A stretch of 16,120 bases of DNA from JAZNGX01 sp045576675 (GTDB lineage: Bacteria; Bacillota; Clostridia; Monoglobales; Firm-18). The stretch spans positions 1-16,120 of the forward strand of contig JAZNGX010000083.1 of the NCBI GenBank assembly GCA_045576675.1, given 5' to 3'. Shown in pieces: positions 1 through 5,661 of this stretch. Below the pieces are notes generated by a model. It did not search any database, had not been told where the DNA came from, and saw nothing but the letters and a program-made list of their open reading frames with translations. The first letter of the stretch is position 1. The number at the start of each line of letters is the position of its first letter. Position numbers and translations under genes: made by a program.

Positions 1-13
1 TAGACTATTTTGA

Positions 14-55
14 AACATAGGGAATTACAACTTAAAAGTAGTAATTTCCTATGTT
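14..55. repeat. Inverted repeat downstream of the parC terminator
   Basis: Arms 14-28 and 41-55 are 15 nt each and pair with one G-U-type mismatch around a 12-nt loop. It lies just beyond the main terminator hairpin at 64-94. Neither flank has a strong T tract for leftward transcription. It could be a back-up terminator, an mRNA 3'-end stabiliser, or the leader or terminator of a gene outside the window. Confidence 0.45.
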
Positions 56-57
56 AT

Positions 58-94
58 AAAAAAATGCCGTAACGGTTTTGCTCCGTTACGGCAT
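58..94 (-). terminator. Rho-independent terminator of the metK-parC operon
   Basis: A perfect 12-bp stem (64-75 with 83-94) and a 7-nt loop are followed, read leftward, by seven T residues (the A run 58-64 on the plus strand). It starts 10 nt past the stop codon of the topoisomerase gene, so it ends that operon. Confidence 0.9.
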
Positions 95-103
95 TACTGC
101 TTT

Positions 104-2260
104 TTAAAACAGTGTTGTCTGTTTATCCTTTATAAAGCAGCCAACAGCAGGAATGTTCTTGGTTCTGTAATATCTTAAATCCTCTGCACCAAATTCTGCG
201 GCAGTTACAACATCTTTAAGATGTGCGGACTTTTTAAGCGTCATAACGCTTACACCCTGTGAATCACGTGTTGATTTAAGCGGAACGGCAGAAGTGTTGA
301 AAGCAAGTGCTTTGTCTATGGTTGAAATTGCAACCAAATCAATATCCTCTTTAAAGTTTATCATTTTAACAAGCGGTGACACGCCTGAAAATGCCTTCAT
401 AAGCTTCTTTCTGTGCTGCTTTGTTTCATAATTTTTAAGGTTTACCTTTGTCATTTTTCCGTTTTCAAAGCAGAACAAAATCTGACCTTCAAAATCGGTG
501 GTGATTGTTGCACCCACAACGTATTCTCCGTCCTCCATTTTTAAGAACGACGGCAGATATTCGCCCATAAGACTTGCCTTTGTTTCAGGCACTTCATATG
601 TCATAACCTTGTATGCATTGCAAAGGTTTGTGAAAACAATAATTTCTGATATGTTCATTGTTTCAACCTCGTATGCAATAAAGTCGCCCTCTTTTAATTT
701 ATGAGCATTTGACATACGCAGTGAATTGGGCAAAATCTTTTTAAGATAGCCTTCATGAGTGAAAAAGATATGAACATTATAATCTTCAATCTTTTCTTCT
801 TCAGTGAATTCCTGAATTTCTTCTGTTGATATAAGCTTTGTCTGGCGGTCCTTGCCATATTTTTTGCTTATTTCCTTAAGCTCTGTTATAATAATATCCT
901 TTATTTTTTCTTCTGAGCCTAAAATTGCTTTTAATGCGGCAAGCTCGTCTATAAGGCTTTCAATATCATCGGTACGCTTTAAAATATACTCTCTGTTTAA
1001 GTTACGCAGCTTTATTTCTGCAACATACTCTGCCTGAACCTCGTCTATGCCGAAGCCGTCCATAAGATTAGGTACAACGTCTGCCTCGTGCTCAGTTTCA
1101 CGGATAATTTTTATCGCCTTATCAATATCAAGCAATATTTTTTCAAGACCCTGCAAAAGATGCAGTCTTTCTGACTTTTTATTGATATCAAAGCTTGTTT
1201 TTCTCTTGATGCAGTCAATTCTGAATTCTGACCAGTGCTTTAATATGTCCTTAACACCAAGCACCATAGGCGAGCTGTTTATAAGTACGTTAAAGTTACA
1301 GCCGAAGGAATCCATAAGTGAGGTGGACTTATAAAGCTTTGCCATAAGCTTGTCTGGGTCTGTGCCACGCTTTAAATCAATTGTGATTTTAAGACCGCTT
1401 AAGTCAGTTTCGTCACGGATATCGGATATTTCCTTTAATTTATTAGCTTTAATAAGCTCTATGATTTTTTCGATAATAGCTTCAACTGTTGTGGTGTAAG
1501 GAATTTCTGTTATTTCAATGCAGTTGTTCTTTTTATCGTAATTATACTTTGAACGTACCTTAACACTGCCTCTGCCCGTGTTATAGATTTCTTTGATTTC
1601 GTTCTGGTTATACAAAAGCTCTCCGCCTGTTGAAAAATCAGGTGCTAAAAGATGCTTTGAAATATCGCAGTTGGGGTTTTTTAAATATGCAACGGTTGCC
1701 GCACAAACCTCTTTTAAGTTAAAGCTACAGATGTTTGAAGCCATACCAACCGCAATACCCTGATTCGAGTTAGTTAATATGCTTGGGTATTTTGCAGGAA
1801 GAAGAACAGGCTCCTTCATTGTGCCGTCATAGTTGTCAACAAAGTCTACAACCTCTTTGTCGATATCATCAAAAACCTCTTTGCATATAGCCGAAAGCTT
1901 AACCTCTGTATAACGTGATGCCGCGTAAGCCATATCTCTTGAATAAACCTTACCAAAGTTACCCTTACTGTCAACATACGGGTGCAAAAGGGCACTGTTG
2001 CCCTCGGTAAGACGTACCATTGTTTCGTAAATTGCCGCATCACCGTGAGGGTTCAGCTTCATTGTCTGACCTACAACGTTAGCGGATTTTGTACGTCCGC
2101 CGTTTAACAGCCCCATTTTGTACATAGTGTACAACAGCTTTCTGTGTGACGGTTTTAAGCCGTCAATTTCAGGGATTGCTCTGGAAATTATAACGCTCAT
2201 AGCATAGGGCATATAATTTTTCTCTAAAGTTTCGGTTATATGCTGCTGTGTATGGTTCAT
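104..2260 (-). CDS. parC: Type IIA topoisomerase A subunit (topoisomerase IV ParC-like)
   Basis: This 718-aa protein is the DNA breakage-reunion subunit of a type II topoisomerase; with a B-type ATPase it would decatenate or relax DNA. Visible features: an N-terminal winged-helix domain with the quinolone-pocket segment GDAAIYET (residues 73-80), the active-site Arg116-Tyr117 in AASRYTEV, a long coiled-coil and tower region (about 340-470), and a short divergent C-terminal beta-pinwheel. No GyrA box of the QRRGGKG type is visible and the length is below a typical GyrA (over 800 aa), so I favour topoisomerase IV A over gyrase A. It starts 15 nt after the metK stop, whose last bases overlap the AGGTAGG ribosome site. 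A parE partner is not adjacent in the window. The position matching E. coli GyrA Ser83 is Ala75. The ParC versus GyrA paralogue call is moderately sure; the family is certain. Confidence 0.88.
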   Translation of the reverse strand: MNHTQQHITETLEKNYMPYAMSVIISRAIPEIDGLKPSHRKLLYTMYKMGLLNGGRTKSANVVGQTMKLNPHGDAAIYETMVRLTEGNSALLHPYVDSKGNFGKVYSRDMAYAASRYTEVKLSAICKEVFDDIDKEVVDFVDNYDGTMKEPVLLPAKYPSILTNSNQGIAVGMASNICSFNLKEVCAATVAYLKNPNCDISKHLLAPDFSTGGELLYNQNEIKEIYNTGRGSVKVRSKYNYDKKNNCIEITEIPYTTTVEAIIEKIIELIKANKLKEISDIRDETDLSGLKITIDLKRGTDPDKLMAKLYKSTSLMDSFGCNFNVLINSSPMVLGVKDILKHWSEFRIDCIKRKTSFDINKKSERLHLLQGLEKILLDIDKAIKIIRETEHEADVVPNLMDGFGIDEVQAEYVAEIKLRNLNREYILKRTDDIESLIDELAALKAILGSEEKIKDIIITELKEISKKYGKDRQTKLISTEEIQEFTEEEKIEDYNVHIFFTHEGYLKKILPNSLRMSNAHKLKEGDFIAYEVETMNISEIIVFTNLCNAYKVMTYEVPETKASLMGEYLPSFLKMEDGEYVVGATITTDFEGQILFCFENGKMTKVNLKNYETKQHRKKLMKAFSGVSPLVKMINFKEDIDLVAISTIDKALAFNTSAVPLKSTRDSQGVSVMTLKKSAHLKDVVTAAEFGAEDLRYYRTKNIPAVGCFIKDKQTTLF

Positions 2261-2275
2261 TATTTAAAACCTACC

Positions 2276-3442
2276 TTATCTTAATAGTTCTGCTTTGTCT
2301 GTACGCTCCCATGGTAAATCTATGTCTGTTCTGCCGAAGTGACCATAAGCTGCAGTCTGCTTGTAAATCGGCTGTCTTAAGTTAAGTGTTTCTATTATTG
2401 CCGCAGGTCGCAAATCAAATACCTTGTTAACTCTTGCTTCAATTTCTGATACAGGGATTTTTTCTGTGCCAAATGTATCTATTCTTACGCTTAACGGCTT
2501 TGCTACGCCGATTGCATAAGCAATCTGGATTTCACATTTGTCTGCAAGGCCTGCTGCAACAACGTTTTTCGCAACATAACGTGCCGCATATGATGCACTT
2601 CTGTCAACCTTTGTCGGGTCTTTTCCTGAGAACGCACCGCCACCGTGTCTTGCATAGCCGCCGTATGTGTCAACAATAATCTTACGCCCTGTAAGACCGC
2701 TGTCGCCGTGAGGGCCGCCGATTACGAACTTACCTGTGGGGTTGATATAAATTTTTGTATCTGCATCCATAAGGCTTGCAGGGATAATTTCTTCAATAAC
2801 ATATTTTTTAAGGTCGGCTGCAATCGTTTCCTGCGAAACCTCCTCGCTGTGCTGTGTTGAAACAACAACTGTGTCAACACGAACAGGCTTGTCATCGTGA
2901 TACTCAACAGTAACCTGTGTTTTGCCGTCGGGGCGAAGATAGTCAACGATACCCTGCTTTCTTATGTCAGTAAGTCTTTTTGCAAGCTTGTGAGCAAGGG
3001 AAATCGGCAACGGCATAAGCTCTTCCGTTTCATTGCACGCAAAGCCGAACATCATACCTTGGTCGCCTGCACCTGTATCCTTGCCGTCTGTTTCGCCAAC
3101 CTTTGCTTCCAGCGATTTGTCAACACCCAAAGCAATGTCTGCAGACTGGTCATCAATTGCGGTTATTACTGCACAGGTATCACAGTCAAAGCCGTACTTT
3201 GCTCTGTCATATCCGATTTCTCTTATGGTTTCACGGGCAACCTTCTGGATATCAACATAGCAGCTTGTTGATATTTCTCCCATAACAAGCACAAGACCTG
3301 TTGTACAAGCAACCTCGCACGCAACTCTTGCCTGCGGGTCGTTCTTATAGATTTCATCAAGCACTGCGTCTGATACTGCGTCGCAGATTTTATCGGGATG
3401 CCCCTCAGTAACTGATTCTGATGTAAAAAACTTTCTTTCCAT
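2276..3442 (-). CDS. metK: S-adenosylmethionine synthetase
   Basis: It makes S-adenosylmethionine from methionine and ATP in the cytosol. The start at 3442 gives 388 aa, the usual length. Motifs seen: the GHPDK ATP/methionine motif (residues 14-18), GAGDQGMMFG (about 124-133), GPHGDSGLTGRK and the GGGAFSGKDPTKVDRSA loop, so the enzyme looks intact. An upstream in-frame ATG at 3448 is only 1 nt from the GAGGTG ribosome site; the ATG at 3442 has 7-nt spacing and is preferred. That ribosome site overlaps the stop codon of the upstream membrane-protein gene, which suggests translational coupling. No SAM riboswitch is visible upstream within the operon leader. Confidence 0.96.
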   Translation of the reverse strand: MERKFFTSESVTEGHPDKICDAVSDAVLDEIYKNDPQARVACEVACTTGLVLVMGEISTSCYVDIQKVARETIREIGYDRAKYGFDCDTCAVITAIDDQSADIALGVDKSLEAKVGETDGKDTGAGDQGMMFGFACNETEELMPLPISLAHKLAKRLTDIRKQGIVDYLRPDGKTQVTVEYHDDKPVRVDTVVVSTQHSEEVSQETIAADLKKYVIEEIIPASLMDADTKIYINPTGKFVIGGPHGDSGLTGRKIIVDTYGGYARHGGGAFSGKDPTKVDRSASYAARYVAKNVVAAGLADKCEIQIAYAIGVAKPLSVRIDTFGTEKIPVSEIEARVNKVFDLRPAAIIETLNLRQPIYKQTAAYGHFGRTDIDLPWERTDKAELLR

Positions 3443-3453
3443 TTTCATTCACC

Positions 3454-3948
3454 TCATAGTAAAAATTCCAATCCGGCAACAATACCGGTAGATATAAGCG
3501 TAATTATAATTCCTGCAATCAGCACGCCAAGTCCGATTGAAGGCAATGCGTTTTTAAAACGCAAATCAAGCATTGCGGCAACAAAAGCACCCGTCCACGC
3601 ACCTGTTCCCGGTAACGGAATTGCCACAAAAAGCATAAGTCCCAAAAATTCGTACTTTAAAACCTTTGATTTGTTTTTCTCAACCTTTTTATCAAGAAAC
3701 GCCACAAGCTTTGAGAATATTTTCCATTTACGCATCCATTTGAATATCGGGCGTGCCAGCAAAAGTATAAACGGCACCGGAAGCATATTACCTATAACTG
3801 CCATAACAAGTGCAATTGCCGGGTTCATTCCAAGGGCAACAAACACCGGTATAGCAGCACGAAGCTCTGTAAGCGGAATCATAGATAAAAGCATAATTCC
3901 AAGCTCTTGTGGCAGCGATGTGCCGAAATCAATAATATGTTGAACCAT
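3454..3948 (-). CDS. Small multi-drug export family membrane protein (COG2426)
   Basis: A 164-aa polytopic membrane protein, first gene of the operon with metK and parC. It has several hydrophobic segments (about residues 15-35, 42-66, 98-125, 135-162), an N-terminal PLTELRAAIPV motif and a central IPLPGTGAWTGA motif. These match my memory of the COG2426 / Sm_multidrug_ex family (PF06695). Despite the family name, its substrate is not well established. A basic, lysine-rich cytoplasmic loop lies between the second and third hydrophobic blocks. The start at 3948 has an upstream AAAGGTAGAG site and a sigma-A promoter at 3983-4011. Its stop overlaps the metK ribosome site. Family assignment is good; role is inferred only from the family. 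Confidence 0.8.
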   Translation of the reverse strand: MVQHIIDFGTSLPQELGIMLLSMIPLTELRAAIPVFVALGMNPAIALVMAVIGNMLPVPFILLLARPIFKWMRKWKIFSKLVAFLDKKVEKNKSKVLKYEFLGLMLFVAIPLPGTGAWTGAFVAAMLDLRFKNALPSIGLGVLIAGIIITLISTGIVAGLEFLL

Positions 3949-3982
3949 TGCATCTCTACCTTTACATACAAATTCAAACTAT

Positions 3983-4011
3983 ATTATATAACATCTGCCG
4001 AAAAAAATCAA
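3983..4011 (-). promoter_or_regulatory. Sigma-A promoter of the COG2426-metK-parC operon
   Basis: Read leftward: TTGATT (4011-4006), a 17-nt spacer and TATAAT (3988-3983). Transcription should start near 3977, giving a leader of about 30 nt. That is too short for a riboswitch. Confidence 0.78.
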
Positions 4012-4071
4012 CAAGTAAATTTAAAATGGTTTTGGAGAAAAATTCAGCGGTAAAAAATTTCGTTAAATGTA

Positions 4072-4100
4072 TTGAAATATCAAAATTCCTGTGCTATAAT
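4072..4100 (+). promoter_or_regulatory. Extended -10 sigma-A promoter of the structured RNA
   Basis: TTGAAA (4072-4077), a 17-nt spacer and TATAAT (4095-4100), preceded by TGC, an extended -10 element. Predicted start is near G4107, the first base of the long helix described for the downstream RNA. It is divergent from the metK operon promoter. Confidence 0.82.
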
Positions 4101-4106
4101 GATTAT

Positions 4107-4292
4107 GCTACATTATACACATTATAATGGGTTTGTAGTATTTTTTCTCGCCATAAGGTGTACGCTATTTAGGTAAAAGCGTACACTCTGACTAAACTTT
4201 ATAGTGAAAGTATTGAGTATGGTGTAGCAACCTATTGTCAGAGCTTGTATGTTTTTCGTGCGTAGCCCTGAAATATGGGTTGCGCATTTTTT
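4107..4292 (+). ncRNA. Structured RNA or leader of unknown class, with its own terminator
   Basis: This segment of about 185 nt runs from a predicted start at 4107 to an intrinsic terminator and contains no plausible ORF. Pairing seen by eye: a long helix of 4107-4118 with 4217-4228 (12 pairs including two G-U); a perfect 9-bp hairpin 4158-4166/4178-4186; and TCTGAC (4187-4192) pairing with GTCAGA (4237-4242). The last pairing crosses the long helix, so it is a pseudoknot or an alternative fold. A terminator hairpin lies at 4259-4286. It ends about 20 nt before the 82-aa gene, so it may be a stand-alone small RNA or an attenuating leader. I compared it with 6S RNA (similar length) and common riboswitches and could not match it to a class with confidence. 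Confidence 0.6.
4259..4292 (+). terminator. Intrinsic terminator between the structured RNA and the 82-aa gene
   Basis: A 10-bp stem (4259-4268 with 4277-4286, two G-U pairs) with an 8-nt loop is followed by six T residues (4287-4292). It sits only 8 nt before the GGAGGT ribosome site of the next gene, so expression of that gene must rely on read-through. Confidence 0.8.
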
Positions 4293-4311
4293 AATTTACG
4301 GAGGTTTAAAT

Positions 4312-4560
4312 ATGGATTTCAAAGAATTGGATTTCAGAGAAGAATTACTTATAAGACACATTACCGAATTTGTAAAAAACAGCATAGATACGATGAATAT
4401 AGATGTTAATGAAGTGGCTTGCAACACTGCTGTAATGGCATTATCAGAAATTCAGAAGGTATTAAAGAACTACGAAACAGATGATTTTGAAAAAATAGAA
4501 GAAATTGTTTGTATCTTTGAAAAATACAACCTTAATGCAGGGGTATGTCACGATTTTTAA
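4312..4560 (+). CDS. Conserved-looking small protein of unknown function, 82 aa
   Basis: Start at 4312 is fixed by GGAGGT at 4300-4305 with 6-nt spacing; a longer in-frame version from 4249 would have to begin inside the upstream terminator region. The protein is acidic and mostly helical, with no signal peptide or membrane segment. It begins MDFKELDFREELLIRHITEF and ends with a short NAGVCHDF motif; the two cysteines (in NEVACNT and VCHDF) and the terminal HDF are its most distinctive features. It follows the structured RNA with no other promoter seen, so it is probably expressed by read-through of that terminator. I do not recognise the function; it could be a small regulatory or adaptor protein. 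Confidence 0.75.
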   Translation: MDFKELDFREELLIRHITEFVKNSIDTMNIDVNEVACNTAVMALSEIQKVLKNYETDDFEKIEEIVCIFEKYNLNAGVCHDF

Positions 4561-4591
4561 CACAATTACCAAAAGCATAATGGAATAGCCC

Positions 4592-4615
4592 AAAATTGTT
4601 TTTGAAAATTTTTTT
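4592..4615 (+). terminator. Weak AT-only terminator-like hairpin after the 82-aa gene
   Basis: AAAATT (4592-4597) can pair with AATTTT (4607-4612), followed by more T residues. The stem is short and AT-only, so this is a weak call. Confidence 0.3.
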
Positions 4616-4648
4616 GATGGAAGAAATAACAAAATCTAATCTCAGACT

Positions 4649-4677
4649 TGACAGAATGGATATGCAGTGGTAAAATA
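4649..4677 (+). promoter_or_regulatory. Promoter of the candidate antitoxin RNA
   Basis: Consensus TTGACA (4649-4654), a 17-nt spacer and TAAAAT (4672-4677), with TGG just upstream of the -10 box (extended -10). Transcription should start around 4681-4684. The strength fits an antisense RNA that must be in excess over its target. Confidence 0.8.
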
Positions 4678-4681
4678 AAAG

Positions 4682-4772
4682 CAGGTAAAGGGTTTACCGT
4701 TTTGAACGGTCAGCCTGAAAATTTGGTTAAATGTAAACCGCGTTCTTTGGCGAGAGGGCGGTTTACTTTTTT
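4682..4772 (+). ncRNA. Candidate type I antitoxin antisense RNA (about 90 nt)
   Basis: Transcription from the promoter at 4649-4677 gives a short RNA with no ORF, ended by the hairpin 4733-4766 and T run. The last 40 or so nt lie opposite the stop codon, terminal Lys codons and 3' hairpin of the 19-aa peptide gene, so the RNA can pair with that mRNA. Its 5' half folds into small hairpins: GGTAAA/TTTACC (4684-4689/4693-4698) and the alternative ACCGTT/AACGGT. Tail-to-tail overlap of two short RNAs is the layout of type I systems such as txpA/RatA and par of pAD1. Function is inferred from layout alone. Confidence 0.65.
4733..4772 (+). terminator. Terminator of the antitoxin RNA, overlapping the toxin 3' end
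   Basis: A 9-bp stem (4733-4741 with 4758-4766) and a 16-nt loop are followed by TTTTTT (4767-4772). The right arm contains the complement of the peptide gene's stop codon, and the T run is the complement of its two Lys codons. On the minus strand the same hairpin is followed only by a weak ATTTAACC tract, so termination in that direction is less certain. Confidence 0.78.
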
Positions 4773-4822
4773 ATTATTACAATTATTAACAACAGAATTG
4801 TAAGATATAATATGTAATCCAT
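4763..4822 (-). CDS. 19-aa hydrophobic peptide, candidate type I toxin
   Basis: The ORF reads MDYILYLTILLLIIVIIKK and stop: a short acidic/aromatic start, a 14-residue stretch of Ile/Leu/Val and a double-Lys C-terminus. This is the layout of a membrane-inserting type I toxin, though shorter than most described ones. It is supported by a near-perfect ribosome site, GGAGGTGA at 4839-4832, spaced 9 nt from ATG, and by a consensus promoter (4934-4905) in the right direction. The stop codon lies inside the 3' hairpin shared with the antisense RNA. A small toxic membrane peptide is the best reading; a signalling or regulatory micropeptide is possible. It is too short for normal gene finders. Confidence 0.65.
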   Translation of the reverse strand: MDYILYLTILLLIIVIIKK

Positions 4823-4837
4823 AAATCAGTATCACCT

Positions 4838-4865
4838 CCAATCCCGACTTATAATAGTGGATTGG
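4838..4865 (-). promoter_or_regulatory. Hairpin abutting the ribosome site of the 19-aa peptide
   Basis: In the peptide mRNA, CCAATCC (4865-4859) pairs perfectly with GGATTGG (4844-4838). The last two G residues of the right arm are the first two of the GGAGGTGA ribosome site, so folding would partly hide it. Leader hairpins that block translation of the full-length mRNA are common in type I toxins; the role here is inferred. Confidence 0.55.
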
Positions 4866-4904
4866 CGGCTGACCGTCCCTCGATAACCCATTACCTACGC
4901 TAAC

Positions 4905-4934
4905 ATTATATCAACAAGCATAATCCTTTGTCAA
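4905..4934 (-). promoter_or_regulatory. Promoter of the 19-aa peptide mRNA
   Basis: Read leftward: TTGACA (4934-4929), an 18-nt spacer and TATAAT (4910-4905), both boxes perfect, with TGA before the -10 box. The start should be near 4898, giving a leader of about 75 nt. An 11-nt palindrome, GTATCTGATAC (4936-4946), touches the -35 box and could be an operator. Nothing else is supported between there and 5089. Confidence 0.8.
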
Positions 4935-5089
4935 GGTATCTGATACAGGTGTGTTTTTTTATGAGAAAAAGACATAATGGTAGCATAAAGGGTTGGTAAG
5001 GGAAAAAAACAAACTACTGCTGCTACAAACAATATACCACAAAACGAGTATAGCATCAAACAACAGTTATAAAAATTTACAAAAAACTA

Positions 5090-5118
5090 TTGCAATTAAT
5101 GAAAAAGTGTAATATAAT
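5090..5118 (+). promoter_or_regulatory. Promoter of the secreted protein / yycHI unit
   Basis: TTGCAA (5090-5095), a 17-nt spacer and TATAAT (5113-5118), with start near 5125. It is the only good promoter seen upstream of the five-gene plus-strand run. Confidence 0.72.
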
Positions 5119-5170
5119 AAGATTGAATTATGATATTTTGTGATTTTTATATACAAGGAGAGTGATTATT

Positions 5171-5605
5171 TTGAAAAAAATATTATCAGCATTAATTGCG
5201 GTGCTTATGATTTTTACAGTAAGTGCTTACGCTGCACCGAATGCGATTTATCCGGGAGAGGCAAGCGGCAACGGTGATCTTATTGTTATTCAGAATCCTC
5301 CCACAGACAAGGCGGCAACCTTCGACAAGTCTTACATTATTTCAGGTTATGGCAAGGAAGGCTCAACAGTTTATATTTACAAGTATGACGGTGAGAAGTA
5401 TGTTAAAACCGATTATTCATGGACAATCGGTGCAAGCGGAATGTTCTTCAAACGCATCGAGCTTGATAAGGGCAAAAACTCACTTATCTGCTATGCAGAG
5501 GGCAGTGGCTCATCACAGTCTGTTTTTCTTGAGATAACATATTTGGGAACAGACCTTTCAAACAGAATTAACGATATAAGAATTGACCTTGGTTCTTTGA
5601 AATAA
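5171..5605 (+). CDS. Secreted protein with an Ig-like beta domain, function unknown
   Basis: The TTG at 5171 is chosen because AAGGAGA (5155-5161) is 9 nt upstream; the in-frame GTG at 5162 directly abuts the ribosome site. The 144-aa product starts with a classical signal peptide: KK, a hydrophobic core about residues 4-17, and a likely signal peptidase I cut after AYA at about residue 21. The mature part has alternating beta-strand patterns (YIISGYGKEGSTVYIYKYDG, a SWTIGASGMF turn, NSLICYAEG) typical of a bacterial Ig-like or beta-sandwich fold. No anchor or catalytic motif is seen. It sits just upstream of yycH, separated by a hairpin, so a cell-envelope role is plausible but unproven. Confidence 0.7.
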   Translation: MKKILSALIAVLMIFTVSAYAAPNAIYPGEASGNGDLIVIQNPPTDKAATFDKSYIISGYGKEGSTVYIYKYDGEKYVKTDYSWTIGASGMFFKRIELDKGKNSLICYAEGSGSSQSVFLEITYLGTDLSNRINDIRIDLGSLK

Positions 5606-5611
5606 TAATTT

Positions 5612-5643
5612 TACCGGAATGCAGTAAAGTATTCCGGTATTTT
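5612..5643 (+). terminator. Hairpin between the secreted-protein gene and yycH
   Basis: A perfect 9-bp stem (5612-5620 with 5631-5639) with a 10-nt loop is followed by four T residues. With so short a T run it probably acts as a partial terminator that lowers yycHI expression relative to the secreted protein, since no separate yycH promoter is visible. Confidence 0.7.
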
Positions 5644-5661
5644 AATATCCGGGTGGTAAAA

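Noticed and set aside
2897..3271. 124-aa plus-strand ORF opposite metK, with other overlapping frames
   Set aside because: It lies wholly inside metK on the other strand, has no ribosome site and no sensible protein features.
3949..3982. SAM riboswitch for the metK operon
   Set aside because: The leader from the predicted start is only about 30 nt and has no SAM-aptamer features.
4107..4292. 6S RNA
   Set aside because: Length is similar, but the ends do not form one long closing stem around a central bubble: the long helix closes at 4228 and a separate terminator follows. Left unclassified pending an Rfam search.
4961..4999. 12-aa ORF (MRKRHNGSIKGW) with AGGTG upstream
   Set aside because: Very short, no promoter in the right place and no recognisable feature; could be chance.
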